In this document: piece by piece, positions 1-9,583 of the stretch
How the letters are laid out: every line of letters begins with the position of its first letter
Position numbering within the stretch: position 1 is the stretch's first letter
Notes under the pieces: model-generated
The model's database searches: none
Told to the model about the DNA's origin: nothing
The model's input: the letters and a program-made list of their open reading frames with translations, nothing else
Assembly (NCBI RefSeq): GCF_000186865.1
Contig: NW_008705570.1
Span: forward strand, 98,774 to 162,773
Length of the DNA: 64,000 nt
Origin: Aureococcus anophagefferens
Taxonomy: Eukaryota; Sar; Pelagophyceae; Pelagomonadales; Pelagomonadaceae
Direction: 5' to 3'
Translations under genes and position numbers: made by a program

Positions 1-1
1 G

Positions 2-457
2 GCGGCGGCCGCGGCGCCGCCGCCGGCCGACGACGCGGACCTCGAGGCCATGGAGGCCATGGGCGAGAACGACACCGTCGGCGGCGGCTCGGCGTCGCCG
101 TCGAAGAAGCGCGCCGCCAGCGGCGACGACGACGGCCCGGCCGTCGCGGCGACGTTCCTCGGCTCGCCCGCGGCGAAGCGGCGCGCGGACGCGGCCGCGG
201 CCGCGGCCGCGGCGTCGCCGCGGTCGTCGCCCCGCGGCGGCGGCTCGTCGCCCCGCGACTCCGAGGACCTCGAGACGCGCTCCTGCTGGGTCTGCAAGGA
301 GGCGGGCGAGATCATCCTCTGCAAGGAGTGCAACCGCTGCTTCCACTACGACTGCGCCGGCATCACCGTCGACGACTACGAGGAGTGCGCCTTCTGGCAC
401 TGCCGCGACTGCGCGGGCAACGGCGCGACGGGCGGCGCGCGCGCCCGCCGGCGGTAG
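2..457 (+). CDS. PHD-finger protein, C-terminal part (left-edge partial)
   Basis: The reading frame is open to the left edge, so the first internal Met at 50 is probably not the true start. The visible part is a low-complexity Ala/Ser/Arg-rich, probably disordered stretch with basic KKR clusters that could be nuclear localisation signals. It ends in a compact Cys/His module (about 280-420) beginning CWVCKEAGEIILCKEC and ending WHCRDC, spaced like a PHD zinc finger. PHD fingers usually read histone H3 tails, so a chromatin role is likely by family. The aromatic-cage residues cannot be assigned with certainty. The protein ends soon after the finger in an Arg-rich tail. Domains upstream of the window are unknown. 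Confidence 0.7.
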   Translation, partial: AAAAAPPPADDADLEAMEAMGENDTVGGGSASPSKKRAASGDDDGPAVAATFLGSPAAKRRADAAAAAAAASPRSSPRGGGSSPRDSEDLETRSCWVCKEAGEIILCKECNRCFHYDCAGITVDDYEECAFWHCRDCAGNGATGGARARRR

Positions 458-608
458 GCGCGGCCGCGCCGCGAACGACACGACCTCGAACTTGAACTTC
501 CGCGCCGAGATCCGCGCCGCCGCGGGTCCGCGCCACTCTCCCCCTCCTTCCCCGTGTGAGTTGTGTTAACTCCTCCTACTGAGAACTGCAAACTTGACGA
601 TGGGCGGC

Positions 609-1460
609 CTAGTACTCGGGAAATATCTCGCGGCTCGAGCGCCAAAATGCGAGCACGTTCCAGAAGCACTCGTTGGGCAGACGCGTGCTAAAGAGGCGCT
701 CGAGGACCTTGTCCGCCGGCGGCGCTGCGCGGCCGTGGATGCAGAGTGCACGAAGCCGCACGAGGCCGATGCGCGGCGCGCGCACGTACGCTGCCCAGCA
801 GCCGCCCGCGTCGCGAACGTCGTCGAAGAGCTGCGCGACTTGGCATAAATGATCGACACGATGCTCTGGATTCGCCTCCTGCCGGTCCTGGATGATACGA
901 TTGGTGCCGTTTAACTTCTGGTGAGCTAATCGTGCTGGTGAAACACCTTGGGAGTTGGGGGCGTCGAAGTCAGCGCCGCGGCTTACGAAGAAGCGCACGA
1001 GATCAAAAGAACGCACAAGATCGATGACGGGAGCCGAGTGCCACCGCGTTCTCCTGAGGACCTCAGAGAGCACCGTCTGAGTATTCTGAAATAAGGGGGA
1101 GTACCAAGCATATTGAATTTGCGTCTCGGCGTCGATCCGAGCCCCGGCGTCAAGCAGGAGGGCGGCCTCCGCGGGGGTCGCGCAGAAGGATAGAGGCCGG
1201 CCAAGATGCCCACATGCGTTTGCGTTCACTCCATGAGAAAGCAGCAGTCGAATCATCTCTTTCCTTTTCTCACGTTTGTCAGCACGAAGCTCGACACTTC
1301 GATTAGATATGAAAACATACTTGTGACGTAGAAACTCAAAAAGCGCACAGTGATCTGCGTCATCCAACGTGTCGAGTGGAGCGGTTTCGAGCCACGCCCG
1401 CACCTCGCTGATCTCAAAGCGGCCGTCGCGGAACAACTCAGCAATCGCCGCGCGCGCCAT
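609..1460 (-). CDS. Ankyrin-repeat-like protein
   Basis: A 283-residue protein starting at the Met at 1460. It shows degenerate ankyrin-type helices: IRLLLSHGVNANACGHLGRP (about residues 70-90), EAALLLDAGARIDAE (about 98-112) and VRFFVSRGADFDAPNSQG (about 153-170). These carry the usual LLL..GA.....NS.G spacing. Ankyrin repeats bind proteins and have no catalytic role. The last 80 residues hold a conserved-looking segment ending in a hydrophobic LPNECFWNVLAFWRS stretch, resembling the C-terminal box of algal ankyrin families. Base composition is a little lower in GC than the neighbours. No targeting signal is visible. The partner and function are unknown. Confidence 0.7.
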   Translation of the reverse strand: MARAAIAELFRDGRFEISEVRAWLETAPLDTLDDADHCALFEFLRHKYVFISNRSVELRADKREKRKEMIRLLLSHGVNANACGHLGRPLSFCATPAEAALLLDAGARIDAETQIQYAWYSPLFQNTQTVLSEVLRRTRWHSAPVIDLVRSFDLVRFFVSRGADFDAPNSQGVSPARLAHQKLNGTNRIIQDRQEANPEHRVDHLCQVAQLFDDVRDAGGCWAAYVRAPRIGLVRLRALCIHGRAAPPADKVLERLFSTRLPNECFWNVLAFWRSSREIFPEY

Positions 1461-1624
1461 GCGCTCTTATATTTTTGACCTGGGCATGGCAATAAATCGG
1501 CGAAGGGAAGTCTTGGAGCGCTCGAGTCGATAGGGCCTGCCATACGATAGGCCACACCAGTCGCCCCAGATCTCAAGCGGCGAAGGTTGCGGCAGCTAAA
1601 AACACCACAGCTAAACACAGCGCC

Positions 1625-2980
1625 TCAGCCCGCGCCCTCGAGGACCCGTCGGAGCGCGGGCGGCCGCTCCTCGACGGGCTTGCGCCGCTGCTTCGCGAGC
1701 CACTCGCCGAGGCCGAGGTCGGCCTCGCGATGCTTCCGGGGCACGCGCGTGTGGCCCTCGCGCGCGACGAAGGCCGCGAGGGCCGCGGCGTAGGCGTCCC
1801 CGCGGTCGTTGGGCGCCCAGGCGAAGCCGAGCGCGTCGAGGAGCGCCGCGCGGTCCGCCGCGAGGGCCCCCGCGCGCTTCAACCTTCGCTGCTTGACGAC
1901 CCACTGGCCGAGCTTGCGGCCGTCGAAGGTCGTGAAGTTCGCCGGCACGCGGCAGTCGCCGCGCGCGGCCGCGTAGCGCCCGAGCGCCTCGTAGGCCGCG
2001 TCCCACCGCGCCTCGCGCGGCGTGCTCCAGGACACGCCGAGGCCGTCGAGCTTCTCCGCGTGGACCGGATCCAGCAACCCCGCGTCGGCCCTGTTCCGCT
2101 GGTCGAGCAGCCAGAGCCCGAGGCGCGCGCCGCGCTCCGTCGCGTTGCGAGGGACGTCCGCGTGGCCCTCGCGGCGCACGAAGTCCGCGAGGCGCCCGTA
2201 CTGCGCGCGCCAGGCCCGCTCGCTGTCGCTCAGGAGGATCCCGCCGTCGAGCGCCAGGAGCTGGGCGCGCCGCCGCGGCTCGAGGCGCCCCGTGCGCGCG
2301 AAGCGCCGCTGGTCGCCGAGCCAGCGGCCCAGGCGGACGCCGCACGCGGTCACGTGCGCCGACGGCACGCGCGCGTCGTCGTGCTCTTGGGCGTAGGCCT
2401 GGAGCAATCCCAGCTTGTAGACCCACTTGCCGCCGAGCTCCTCGGCGGCGCCGTTGACGTGCGCGACGACGCGCTCGCGCTCCGCGTAGGCGGCCTGGAG
2501 CTCCGTCCACGAGAGCCGGAGCGACTCCGCCTTGTAACTTTTCTCGGCCCAGACCGCGCGCCGCGCGGACCGCGCGGCGTCGCGGCGGCTCAGGCCCGGC
2601 GCGAGGCGCTGGCGCAGCCGGCTCGGCCACCGCTCCGGCGTGACGTCGCCGCCGAAGCGGCCGCGGCGGAGCGCGACGACGCGGAGGCACGCGCCGAACG
2701 CCGCGTCCTCGCGCGCCCAGCCGAGGAAGACGTCGACGGCGTCGTCCTTGGACTTGGCGATGCGCCGCCAGGTCTCGTCCTCGTCGTTCTTCGACTTGGC
2801 CAGGCGCTGGAACGTCGTGTCGTCGTTGGCGTCGTAGGCGAGACGTCGCGGTGGCGCGCCGCTGTCGTCCGGCGACGCGCGCCGCAGCGCGAGGCGTCGC
2901 GGCGGCGCGCGGTGCTGGACGGGAGTTGGTCGTAGCGTGGCCGCGAGCCGCAGCGCGACGGCTACGAGGAGGCGCGACAT
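1625..2980 (-). CDS. Helicase-associated (HA) repeat protein, four repeats
   Basis: A 451-residue protein. From about residue 190 to the end it holds four repeats of about 65 residues with the helicase-associated (HA) domain consensus. Each has a helix, then EGHxxVP, a glycine with LGxWxxxQR, and a short helix ending in LxxLGxxW. Clear examples are REGHADVPRN with LGLWLLDQR, and RGDCRVPANF with LGQWVVKQR. HA repeats occur beside bacterial DEAD/DEAH helicases and as large stand-alone families in stramenopile algae. They are thought to bind nucleic acid, but their role is unproven. No helicase motor is present. The N-terminus is hydrophobic then basic and may be an organelle presequence. The first repeat is the most divergent. 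Confidence 0.75.
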   Translation of the reverse strand: MSRLLVAVALRLAATLRPTPVQHRAPPRRLALRRASPDDSGAPPRRLAYDANDDTTFQRLAKSKNDEDETWRRIAKSKDDAVDVFLGWAREDAAFGACLRVVALRRGRFGGDVTPERWPSRLRQRLAPGLSRRDAARSARRAVWAEKSYKAESLRLSWTELQAAYAERERVVAHVNGAAEELGGKWVYKLGLLQAYAQEHDDARVPSAHVTACGVRLGRWLGDQRRFARTGRLEPRRRAQLLALDGGILLSDSERAWRAQYGRLADFVRREGHADVPRNATERGARLGLWLLDQRNRADAGLLDPVHAEKLDGLGVSWSTPREARWDAAYEALGRYAAARGDCRVPANFTTFDGRKLGQWVVKQRRLKRAGALAADRAALLDALGFAWAPNDRGDAYAAALAAFVAREGHTRVPRKHREADLGLGEWLAKQRRKPVEERPPALRRVLEGAG

Positions 2981-3063
2981 CGACTTTCAGGCGGCCATGC
3001 CTCACCTTTCCAGCGGCACTTCAACGTTGCATTCTTTCCCCGAAGGAGGTGGTCGTGTATTCC

Positions 3064-3162
3064 GGCATGCTCCTGGCTGCTCTGGCAGCCCGCGCTGCCG
3101 CCGCGGTCCCCGGCATGCTCCTGCTTGCTCTGGCAGCCCGCGCTGCCGCCACGGTCCCGGTC
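3064..3162 (+). repeat. Tandem duplication of a 48-nt signal-peptide segment
   Basis: Two adjacent in-frame copies of about 48 nt, each starting ggcatgctcctg, encode two near-identical hydrophobic cores (ML.LALAARAAA.VP). They differ at only a few bases, so the duplication is recent. The second copy supplies an alternative start codon and a second possible signal-peptidase site. Confidence 0.85.
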
Positions 3163-5922
3163 ACGAACGCCACCGTGCCCCTGTGGACGTCGAACTCGTC
3201 CTGCGAATACGTGCAACTACGAGCCTCGTTCCCGCTCGCGACACCGCCGCGATCAATCACGGTCTACGCGACGGCCCAGGCGACGGAGAAGCTCCTCGGC
3301 GCCTACAAGCTCTGGGTCAACGGCGTGGCGCTTGCCGAGGGCCCCGGCCGCGCGCTCTCGAGCGAGACGCAGCTCGTCGACGTCGTCGACGTGGACCCGT
3401 CGAACGCCGACGCGCTCGCGCTCGCGGTGCAGGGCTACAAGCAAAAGGGCGGCGGTCGAATCCTCGTCACAACAAAAATCGTCCACGCCGACGGCACGGT
3501 AGAAATCTTCGGCAGCGACGCCACCTGGAAGGCGAACTGCCTCGACGGCGCCGCGCGGCAGGAGTGCTGCCTCGGCGGCAACTATCACGCGCCGCGAGAG
3601 AACTGGGCCCTCGACGCGTTCCCCGCGGGCTGGACGGGCGCGACCTTCGACGACGCGTCCTGGGAGCCGGCGGCGGCGCAGAAGGCCTTCGCGCCCCTGG
3701 AGGCGAAGGCGTCCCGGCCCGTCGGCCGCTTCGACGACTGGCGCCGCGCCGTCGCGATCACCGAAGTCAAGGAGACGGTCTGCGCCGCCGCGCCGCAGAA
3801 CGAGCGCCTCTACCTCACCTGCAACGGGACGTCGACCATCGAGGCCGTCGTCTTCGCCGACTTTGGCGCGCCGTCGGGCGCGTGCGCGGCCCCGCGGGGC
3901 GCCGCCGCGGCCGGGATGATTCCGACGCAGAACGCGAACGCGTCGGGCAGCCCCGCCAACAGCTTCGAGACCGACGCGACCTGCACGAGCACGGACGCGC
4001 ACTCGAAGATCGAGGCGCTCTGCGTCGGCCGGACGTCCTGCGACCTCGGCTCGGATTCGCGGACGTTCGGGTCGCCGTCGAACGCGTGCCCCGCGTCCAA
4101 GTGGGCCGCGGTCGCCGTGCGCTGCGCCGCGGCGGCGCCGAGCTACCGCTACGTCGTCGACCTCGGCGCGGAGCTCCAGGGCGGCGTGCTCCTCCGCGTG
4201 CCGGCCCACGACCGGCGGCGGGCGGCGGACGTCGTCGTGCGGCTCGGGGAGGCGCGGCTCCCCAACGGGTCCGTCGAGTTCCACATGACGACGGGCAACG
4301 ACTACGAGGAGCGCTGGGCCCCGTACGAGGATGGCTCCGAATCCGTCTTCGACATGGGCCACGAGTACCGCGAGTTCCGCTGGGCCGAGGTCGCGAACTC
4401 GCCCGCGCCGCTGGAAAAGGGCGACGTCGGCGCGTGGATCGTCCGCTACCCGCTCGACGCGGCCGCGTCGACCTTCGCGAGCGCCAGCGACCGCCTCGAC
4501 GCCGTCTGGGCCCTCGGCAAGGACACGATCGTCGCCACGGCGTTGGACGTGAACACGGACAGCAACACGCGGCAGCGGGACAACTGCGGCATCGACGCGC
4601 ACGTCGCCTTAACCGGCCAGCTCGCGACGACGGCCGACGCGTCGCTCCCGCTCCGGTCCCTGGGCTTTTTGCTCCGCGCGGGCGACGGCGTGCGGCCGTC
4701 CTGGGTCGAGGACAAGCTCAGCGCCGTCTGGGGCCTCGCCGCGGTGCTCCGCGCGGACCCGGCGTCGCCGACGGCGCTCGCGCTCGCGAACCGGACCTAC
4801 GCCGCGCTCAAGAACCTGACGCTCCTGCCGGCCTACTACGACGCGTCGGCGCACGTCGTCGTCAAGGGCAACCCGTCCTGGCTCCAGAAGAATTTCCCCA
4901 ATTCCACGTGCGAGAAATGCGAGCCGGATTTGGTCGACTACCCGGGCCAGTACCTGGACGGCTACGACTCGCCCAACAACCGGTCGACGTCGACGAACGC
5001 GCACGTCTTGGACGCCGCGCGGGACCTCGCGACCATCGCACGGGCACTGGCGGCCACCGATGGCTCCGCGAAGCAGGCGTACCTCGACGACGCCGAGGCC
5101 CACGACGCCGTCGCCGACGCCATCGCCGCGACGCTGTCCTCCGAGGCCTTCTTCGACGGCACTGTCTTTGTCGACGGCGACGGGTCGACCCATGCGAGCA
5201 TCGCGGCGCAGTACCTCGCCTGGGGCGCCGGCGCGCCGAAGAATCCGTCCGCGGCGGCGCTCCGGGCCTTCGCGGCCGCCGTCGCGAACAAGACGTTCGG
5301 ACGCGCGGAGCCGGCCTACTCGTGCATGGGCGCCTACTGGGTCCTGCGCGCCCTCTACGGCGCGGCGCTGCGCGACGGCGACGCCGACTACCGCGCCGCG
5401 GCGCGCGCCGCCGCCGAAGTCGCGCGGCGCGTGCTCGTCGCGGACGAGACGTGGCAGCTGATGCTCGCCGCGGGCGCGACGGCGACGATGGAGGTCTGGA
5501 CCGTCGCCGACAAGGGCAACCCGACGTGGTCGCACCCCTGGTGCTCGGCGCCGGCGACGGCCGTGCCCGCCTGGCTCGGCGGCGTCGCGCCCGCGGAGGG
5601 CTCGCCGGGCCGGCTCCTCGTGCGGCCGCAGCCCGGCGCGCTCGCGTCCTTCGAGCTCACCGCACCGACGCCCTCGGGGGCCGTCGCCGTCGCGCTAGCG
5701 CAGGACGCACACGTGCTGAATCTGACGGTGACGATCCCGGCGAACGCGACGGGCGCGCGCGTCTGCCTCCCGCGCGCGGCCGACGCGACCGGCGACGACG
5801 CGGCCGACGCGCTCACGCTCGACGGCGCGGCCGTCGACGCGCCCGAGTTCGACGGCCACGTGCTCTGCCACCCGGCGGACCTCCCGCCCGGCACCCACGC
5901 CCTGAGCCGCGCGAGCGCGTAA
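3067..5922 (+). CDS. Secreted GH78-like alpha-L-rhamnosidase with inserted SUEL lectin domain
   Basis: The Met at 3067 starts a hydrophobic signal peptide; the frame is open further upstream. The 951-residue protein has an N-terminal beta-rich region with a carbohydrate-binding jelly-roll look. At about residues 259-355 is a Cys-rich module with FGAPSGAC, CVGRTSC, FGSPSNAC and VAVRC, the pattern of SUEL/galactose-binding lectin domains, which often bind rhamnose. Next comes a (alpha/alpha)6-barrel region containing DVNTDSNTRQRDNCG (about 493), matching the GH78 catalytic motif where the general acid lies. Expected activity is release of terminal alpha-L-rhamnose from extracellular polysaccharide or glycosides. 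A C-terminal beta-sandwich closes the fold. The signal peptide is tandemly duplicated (see findings). Enzyme specificity is inferred from family only. Confidence 0.75.
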   Translation: MLLAALAARAAAAVPGMLLLALAARAAATVPVTNATVPLWTSNSSCEYVQLRASFPLATPPRSITVYATAQATEKLLGAYKLWVNGVALAEGPGRALSSETQLVDVVDVDPSNADALALAVQGYKQKGGGRILVTTKIVHADGTVEIFGSDATWKANCLDGAARQECCLGGNYHAPRENWALDAFPAGWTGATFDDASWEPAAAQKAFAPLEAKASRPVGRFDDWRRAVAITEVKETVCAAAPQNERLYLTCNGTSTIEAVVFADFGAPSGACAAPRGAAAAGMIPTQNANASGSPANSFETDATCTSTDAHSKIEALCVGRTSCDLGSDSRTFGSPSNACPASKWAAVAVRCAAAAPSYRYVVDLGAELQGGVLLRVPAHDRRRAADVVVRLGEARLPNGSVEFHMTTGNDYEERWAPYEDGSESVFDMGHEYREFRWAEVANSPAPLEKGDVGAWIVRYPLDAAASTFASASDRLDAVWALGKDTIVATALDVNTDSNTRQRDNCGIDAHVALTGQLATTADASLPLRSLGFLLRAGDGVRPSWVEDKLSAVWGLAAVLRADPASPTALALANRTYAALKNLTLLPAYYDASAHVVVKGNPSWLQKNFPNSTCEKCEPDLVDYPGQYLDGYDSPNNRSTSTNAHVLDAARDLATIARALAATDGSAKQAYLDDAEAHDAVADAIAATLSSEAFFDGTVFVDGDGSTHASIAAQYLAWGAGAPKNPSAAALRAFAAAVANKTFGRAEPAYSCMGAYWVLRALYGAALRDGDADYRAAARAAAEVARRVLVADETWQLMLAAGATATMEVWTVADKGNPTWSHPWCSAPATAVPAWLGGVAPAEGSPGRLLVRPQPGALASFELTAPTPSGAVAVALAQDAHVLNLTVTIPANATGARVCLPRAADATGDDAADALTLDGAAVDAPEFDGHVLCHPADLPPGTHALSRASA

Positions 5923-5978
5923 TGTTGCCCCGGACTTGCACCGCAACAACCTCAAGGAGGCAGCCCGCGCGCAGCGCG

Positions 5979-7376
5979 ATGGCGGCGGCCTGGCTCCTCG
6001 TCGTCGCGCTCGCGCAGCGAGCGCGATGCGTGCCGCACCCGAGCACGGCGGGCGTGGATCTCTACGAGGCCATCGGCGCGTCGCGCGGCGCGGCGACGGA
6101 GGCGCTGCTCGCGGACCACGCCGCCGCCGTCGCGGCGACGATGCCGGCCCTCGAGGCCGCGGCGTCCGACGTCGTCGACGAGGCCACGGCGGCCTTCGAG
6201 GCGCACGACGCCGCGCTCGCCGCCGTCGACGAGGCCCTGCTCGTCGCGCGGCGCAAGCGGCTCGAGGTCAACGCGGAGCTCGACGCGGCGGCGAAGGCGC
6301 TCCGCGCGGCGACGCTCGCTTTGAACCGGTCCGCGGAGGGCGGCCCCCTCGCCGACGCCCTCGAGACCTACGCGACGGCCTACAACTTGACGGCCAAACT
6401 CGTCGACGACGCCGTCAAGGGCGGCACGAAGCTGCGGCTAAAAAAGAGCGACCCGAAGCTGAACGCGAAATTGGAAGCGAACGTGACGCGCGCGCTGCTC
6501 GGCGTGTCGCTGTCGCCGGCGGCCAACGCGACGCTTAAGCGCGCCTTCGACGCCATGCGCTGGGACCGGTCGCCCAAGGACCGGTGGGACGCCGTGCTCA
6601 CCGTCGACGACTTCCTCGACGGCGGCGAGCCGCGGCTGTCGCGCGCCGCGATCGCGGCGCTCGGCCCGATCGACTGGAGCCAGCCCCTGGACCCGCTCCG
6701 CGTCGAGCGCGACGCCGAGCGCAAGCGCCTCAACGCCTACTTCGACTACGAGGGCCCCGGCGGCATCTCGTACGCGAAATTTCAAGCGGCCGTCCTCCGC
6801 AAGGTCGCGCACCTCGACGCGGGCGCCGTCGACGGCTTCGTCGCGGCCATCGCCTTCGCGGACCCGGCGGTCAAGCCGGGCAACGTCACGGCGGACTCGG
6901 CGCGCGCGCTCCTCGACCTCGTCAACGACACCGCGGTCTCGATCGAGGACCCGGAGCGGTGGACGGATCGGCGGTCGCTCCTCGACGTCGAGGGCCCGCC
7001 GGCCGCGGCGTCCCTCGCGGAGTCGATTCGCGCGTCCTGCGTCCAGCTCGAGGCCGTGCCGCCGCTCCTCGCGCGCGCGGAGCGCCTCGAGGACGACGCC
7101 GCGGAGCTCCGGCTCGCGGCCGAGGCGAAGCTCGCGGACGCGGACGCGGCCGGCCTCGCCGCCGACGCGGCTTTGGAACGCGCGCGGGCGCCCGTCGCCG
7201 CCCTCGAGCAGCGCGGCCGCGTCCTCGACGCCGCCCGCGAGACGCTCGGCGACCCGGAGCGGCGCGCGCGCTACGACGCGCCATGCCGCCCGTCGCGCGA
7301 CGCGCCGGGCTGCTGCGCGCGCGCGCTCCCCTCCGGCGGCGTCGAGCTCGAGTGCGCGGCGCCGGCCGCGGGGTAA
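5979..7376 (+). CDS. Secreted protein carrying N- and C-terminal halves of a J-domain
   Basis: The start at 5979 gives a 465-residue protein with a clean signal peptide (MAAAWLLVVALAQRARC). Residues 26-37 read VDLYEAIGASRGA, like helix I of a DnaJ J-domain. Residues 414-433 read LDAARETLGDPERRARYD, like the end of helix III plus helix IV. The roughly 375 residues between are helical, Ala/Glu/Lys-rich and rich in N-glycosylation sequons. They contain an EF-hand-like DYEGPGGISYAKF stretch, and no HPD motif is visible. A J-domain co-chaperone of the ER lumen is the nearest idea, but without HPD it should not stimulate Hsp70 ATPase. It may be a relic or a new fold. It begins 57 nt after the GH78-like gene on the same strand. 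Confidence 0.6.
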   Translation: MAAAWLLVVALAQRARCVPHPSTAGVDLYEAIGASRGAATEALLADHAAAVAATMPALEAAASDVVDEATAAFEAHDAALAAVDEALLVARRKRLEVNAELDAAAKALRAATLALNRSAEGGPLADALETYATAYNLTAKLVDDAVKGGTKLRLKKSDPKLNAKLEANVTRALLGVSLSPAANATLKRAFDAMRWDRSPKDRWDAVLTVDDFLDGGEPRLSRAAIAALGPIDWSQPLDPLRVERDAERKRLNAYFDYEGPGGISYAKFQAAVLRKVAHLDAGAVDGFVAAIAFADPAVKPGNVTADSARALLDLVNDTAVSIEDPERWTDRRSLLDVEGPPAAASLAESIRASCVQLEAVPPLLARAERLEDDAAELRLAAEAKLADADAAGLAADAALERARAPVAALEQRGRVLDAARETLGDPERRARYDAPCRPSRDAPGCCARALPSGGVELECAAPAAG

Positions 7377-7541
7377 CGGGTGGGGTTCTGAGGTCGTGGG
7401 GAGGAGTGGTCGTCGTCGGAGTGGGTGGTGAATAGTCGTGCGGCGACGCTGAGCCGCTGAGTCGCCGGGCTTGCGGCGGAGAGAATCGTCCAGATCACGT
7501 GATCACGCGTATCGTCGAGTCTCAACCTCTTCTCGGGCCGC

Positions 7542-9488
7542 GTGCGCGACGAATTCACAAGTCTAATGGATCGGATGGACGTTGACGAAGCGTCTCCTTC
7601 AATCATCAAGCATCGCCCGAGCGTTTTGACGAAGTGCTGTCGCTTAGTCGGCCAGAGCGGTTTCCTCGACGCCGGCTCGTTCTCGGCCTTGCTAGCGGTT
7701 AGCAAGGCGCCCTCGGCGGGCTTCGACCCGTGCGCGCTCACTCTGGCATGGCGACTGGCGGCGGAGCGGGCCGTGGCCGCGAACTCGATCACGTCGCGGA
7801 CCGCGATCGGCGCGAACGGGCTCCTTGCGCTCGACCACGTGACGCGAATCGACCTCGTCGACAAGGTGCTCTCGCTCGCCATCGTCAACCCGCACCGCCC
7901 GGGCGTGCATGGTAAGGGGTTCGAACTTGCGGAGTTTGCCGGCGAGGAGAACGACCAAGGCGAGCACGTGACGACGCGCTTCGTGGACGCGTGGGAAGCG
8001 AAGCGCATCCGCGGCGTCATCGTGGGACAGACGGCCCTCTACCTCTACCTGAAGTCGCAGGGCCATGCGCCGTCATCGCTGCCGACAGCGGTCAATGTAG
8101 ATTTGTGCATTGATGGTGTGTTCAAGCACGTGCATGGCCTGGTGTCGTACGACGGTCACCGCAACTGTGACATCGGATATGGTGACTACGAACAAGACTT
8201 TAACAGCGGCAAGTTGAGCTTCCGTCGGCAGCTACCCCAATTTTGTGAGGAGATGAAAATCTTCGGCGAGAAGGCCGCGTCGCCGCCGAACATTGTCGTG
8301 ACACAGCTGACGCAGCCAGCTTCTTCAGACGTGGATTTAGTGGATCTGGCCATGCGACATTCTCTCGGCGCGCTACAAGTTGTGGCGTTCTACGATGAGG
8401 GCGCGCTGCGTTTCTTAAAGACGCTTGAATTCGATGAAGCAGTCGCATCACGTCGCGTCGCCGTACCCGTCGCCGGCTATGACCCCGCGGATGTGGCGAC
8501 TTTACGGCTCTGGGGCTTCGACGACGCGCCGATGGAGCTGGAGTGCGCCGATTTGGGGAAGTGGTGGAAGCTACTGCCTCCGAACCAGAAGTACGCGTCG
8601 GGGGGTGGTCTCGACTTCTGGCAGTACCACGATCCCGCGACGACGTCGGCGCTGCTGTGCGCGGGCCGCGTCGTCCCGCGCAAGCAGCACGGACGCATCT
8701 GGCGCGATCGTCTGGTGCTCTACGCTCGGACGCCGCGCTGGGCCCTCCGGCTCGAGCGCACGCGCGTCGGTAGCCGCCCCAAGCTCGAGCTGCTCGCGCT
8801 CACGAAGAGCATCCGCAAGGAGATTCCCAAGCTACTCGAGTTCTCGCTTGCCGACATCGTCTCTGGCATCGGCGGCTCCTACGCCCTGCACAACTTCATG
8901 TCTCGCGGCGGCGCGTCTCTGGGCTGGGAGCCGAACGACGTCGACTACTACCACCTACGGCACGGAGACGCAGCTTCGCGTTTGACCGACTCCATCGCCA
9001 CCTTCAAGGCCGCGCTCGTGGCCCGCGACGGCCCCTTCCCCGGTGGCGTGACTTTGGAGTTGGACGACGTCACGCGTCTCGCGCACCGCTATCCGCCGAT
9101 TGATGACCTCCGGCCCACGATCGTCAACGACTATGCCCTCAAGATCACTTTCCTCGATGGCGCCACGGGCGGGCGCCACGAAGTGAAGATGGAGAAGATC
9201 TCCTTCATAGAGATCGAGACCGGCAATCCGAACCTGACGCTAGATCGCATCCTCGCGAGCTACGACATCGACGTCTGCAGCGTCGGCATGCGCTTCATCG
9301 ACGGCGAGTGGCACTTTATTTGCGCGGAAGACGTGGCCGCGGCCATCGAGGCCAAGACCATGACGGTCCGCGAAGGCCGCGTGACGAGGCGGACGTATTC
9401 GCGCGTGGACAAGTACAAGTCCCGCGGCTTTGCGCTCTCCGACGACGAGCGCATGATGGCGTTCTTGTTAGCCGCGCTGCAATTCTAG
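7542..9488 (+). CDS. Nucleotidyltransferase-like protein of unknown function
   Basis: A 648-residue protein; the start chosen is the first Met of the open frame, and MDRMDVDEAS a little downstream is a possible alternative. About residues 440-470 carry IGGSYALHNFMSR followed by EPNDVDYYHL. This GGS...DVD arrangement is the signature of the DNA polymerase beta-like nucleotidyltransferase fold, where the two aspartates bind metal. The C-terminal part has ILASYDIDVCSVGM and RVDKYKSRGFAL, a block seen beside such domains in large protist and giant-virus protein families (recalled, not searched). The N-terminal half has no recognised domain. Codon use is slightly less GC-extreme than the neighbours. 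The substrate is unknown and the catalytic assignment needs structure prediction. Confidence 0.55.
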   Translation: MRDEFTSLMDRMDVDEASPSIIKHRPSVLTKCCRLVGQSGFLDAGSFSALLAVSKAPSAGFDPCALTLAWRLAAERAVAANSITSRTAIGANGLLALDHVTRIDLVDKVLSLAIVNPHRPGVHGKGFELAEFAGEENDQGEHVTTRFVDAWEAKRIRGVIVGQTALYLYLKSQGHAPSSLPTAVNVDLCIDGVFKHVHGLVSYDGHRNCDIGYGDYEQDFNSGKLSFRRQLPQFCEEMKIFGEKAASPPNIVVTQLTQPASSDVDLVDLAMRHSLGALQVVAFYDEGALRFLKTLEFDEAVASRRVAVPVAGYDPADVATLRLWGFDDAPMELECADLGKWWKLLPPNQKYASGGGLDFWQYHDPATTSALLCAGRVVPRKQHGRIWRDRLVLYARTPRWALRLERTRVGSRPKLELLALTKSIRKEIPKLLEFSLADIVSGIGGSYALHNFMSRGGASLGWEPNDVDYYHLRHGDAASRLTDSIATFKAALVARDGPFPGGVTLELDDVTRLAHRYPPIDDLRPTIVNDYALKITFLDGATGGRHEVKMEKISFIEIETGNPNLTLDRILASYDIDVCSVGMRFIDGEWHFICAEDVAAAIEAKTMTVREGRVTRRTYSRVDKYKSRGFALSDDERMMAFLLAALQF

Positions 9489-9583
9489 AGGCCCCAGACT
9501 CGTGCGTATCCCTCCCCGAAAGCGAGCGCGGCCTCTGATTGATGTACATAACCATGCCTGCTACTACGTAGTTACTTCCCCCC

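Noticed and set aside
2937..5978. Long frame running into the split-J gene from upstream
   Set aside because: Overlaps the GH78-like gene in another frame with Arg-rich shadow sequence; the true start is the signal-peptide Met at 5979.
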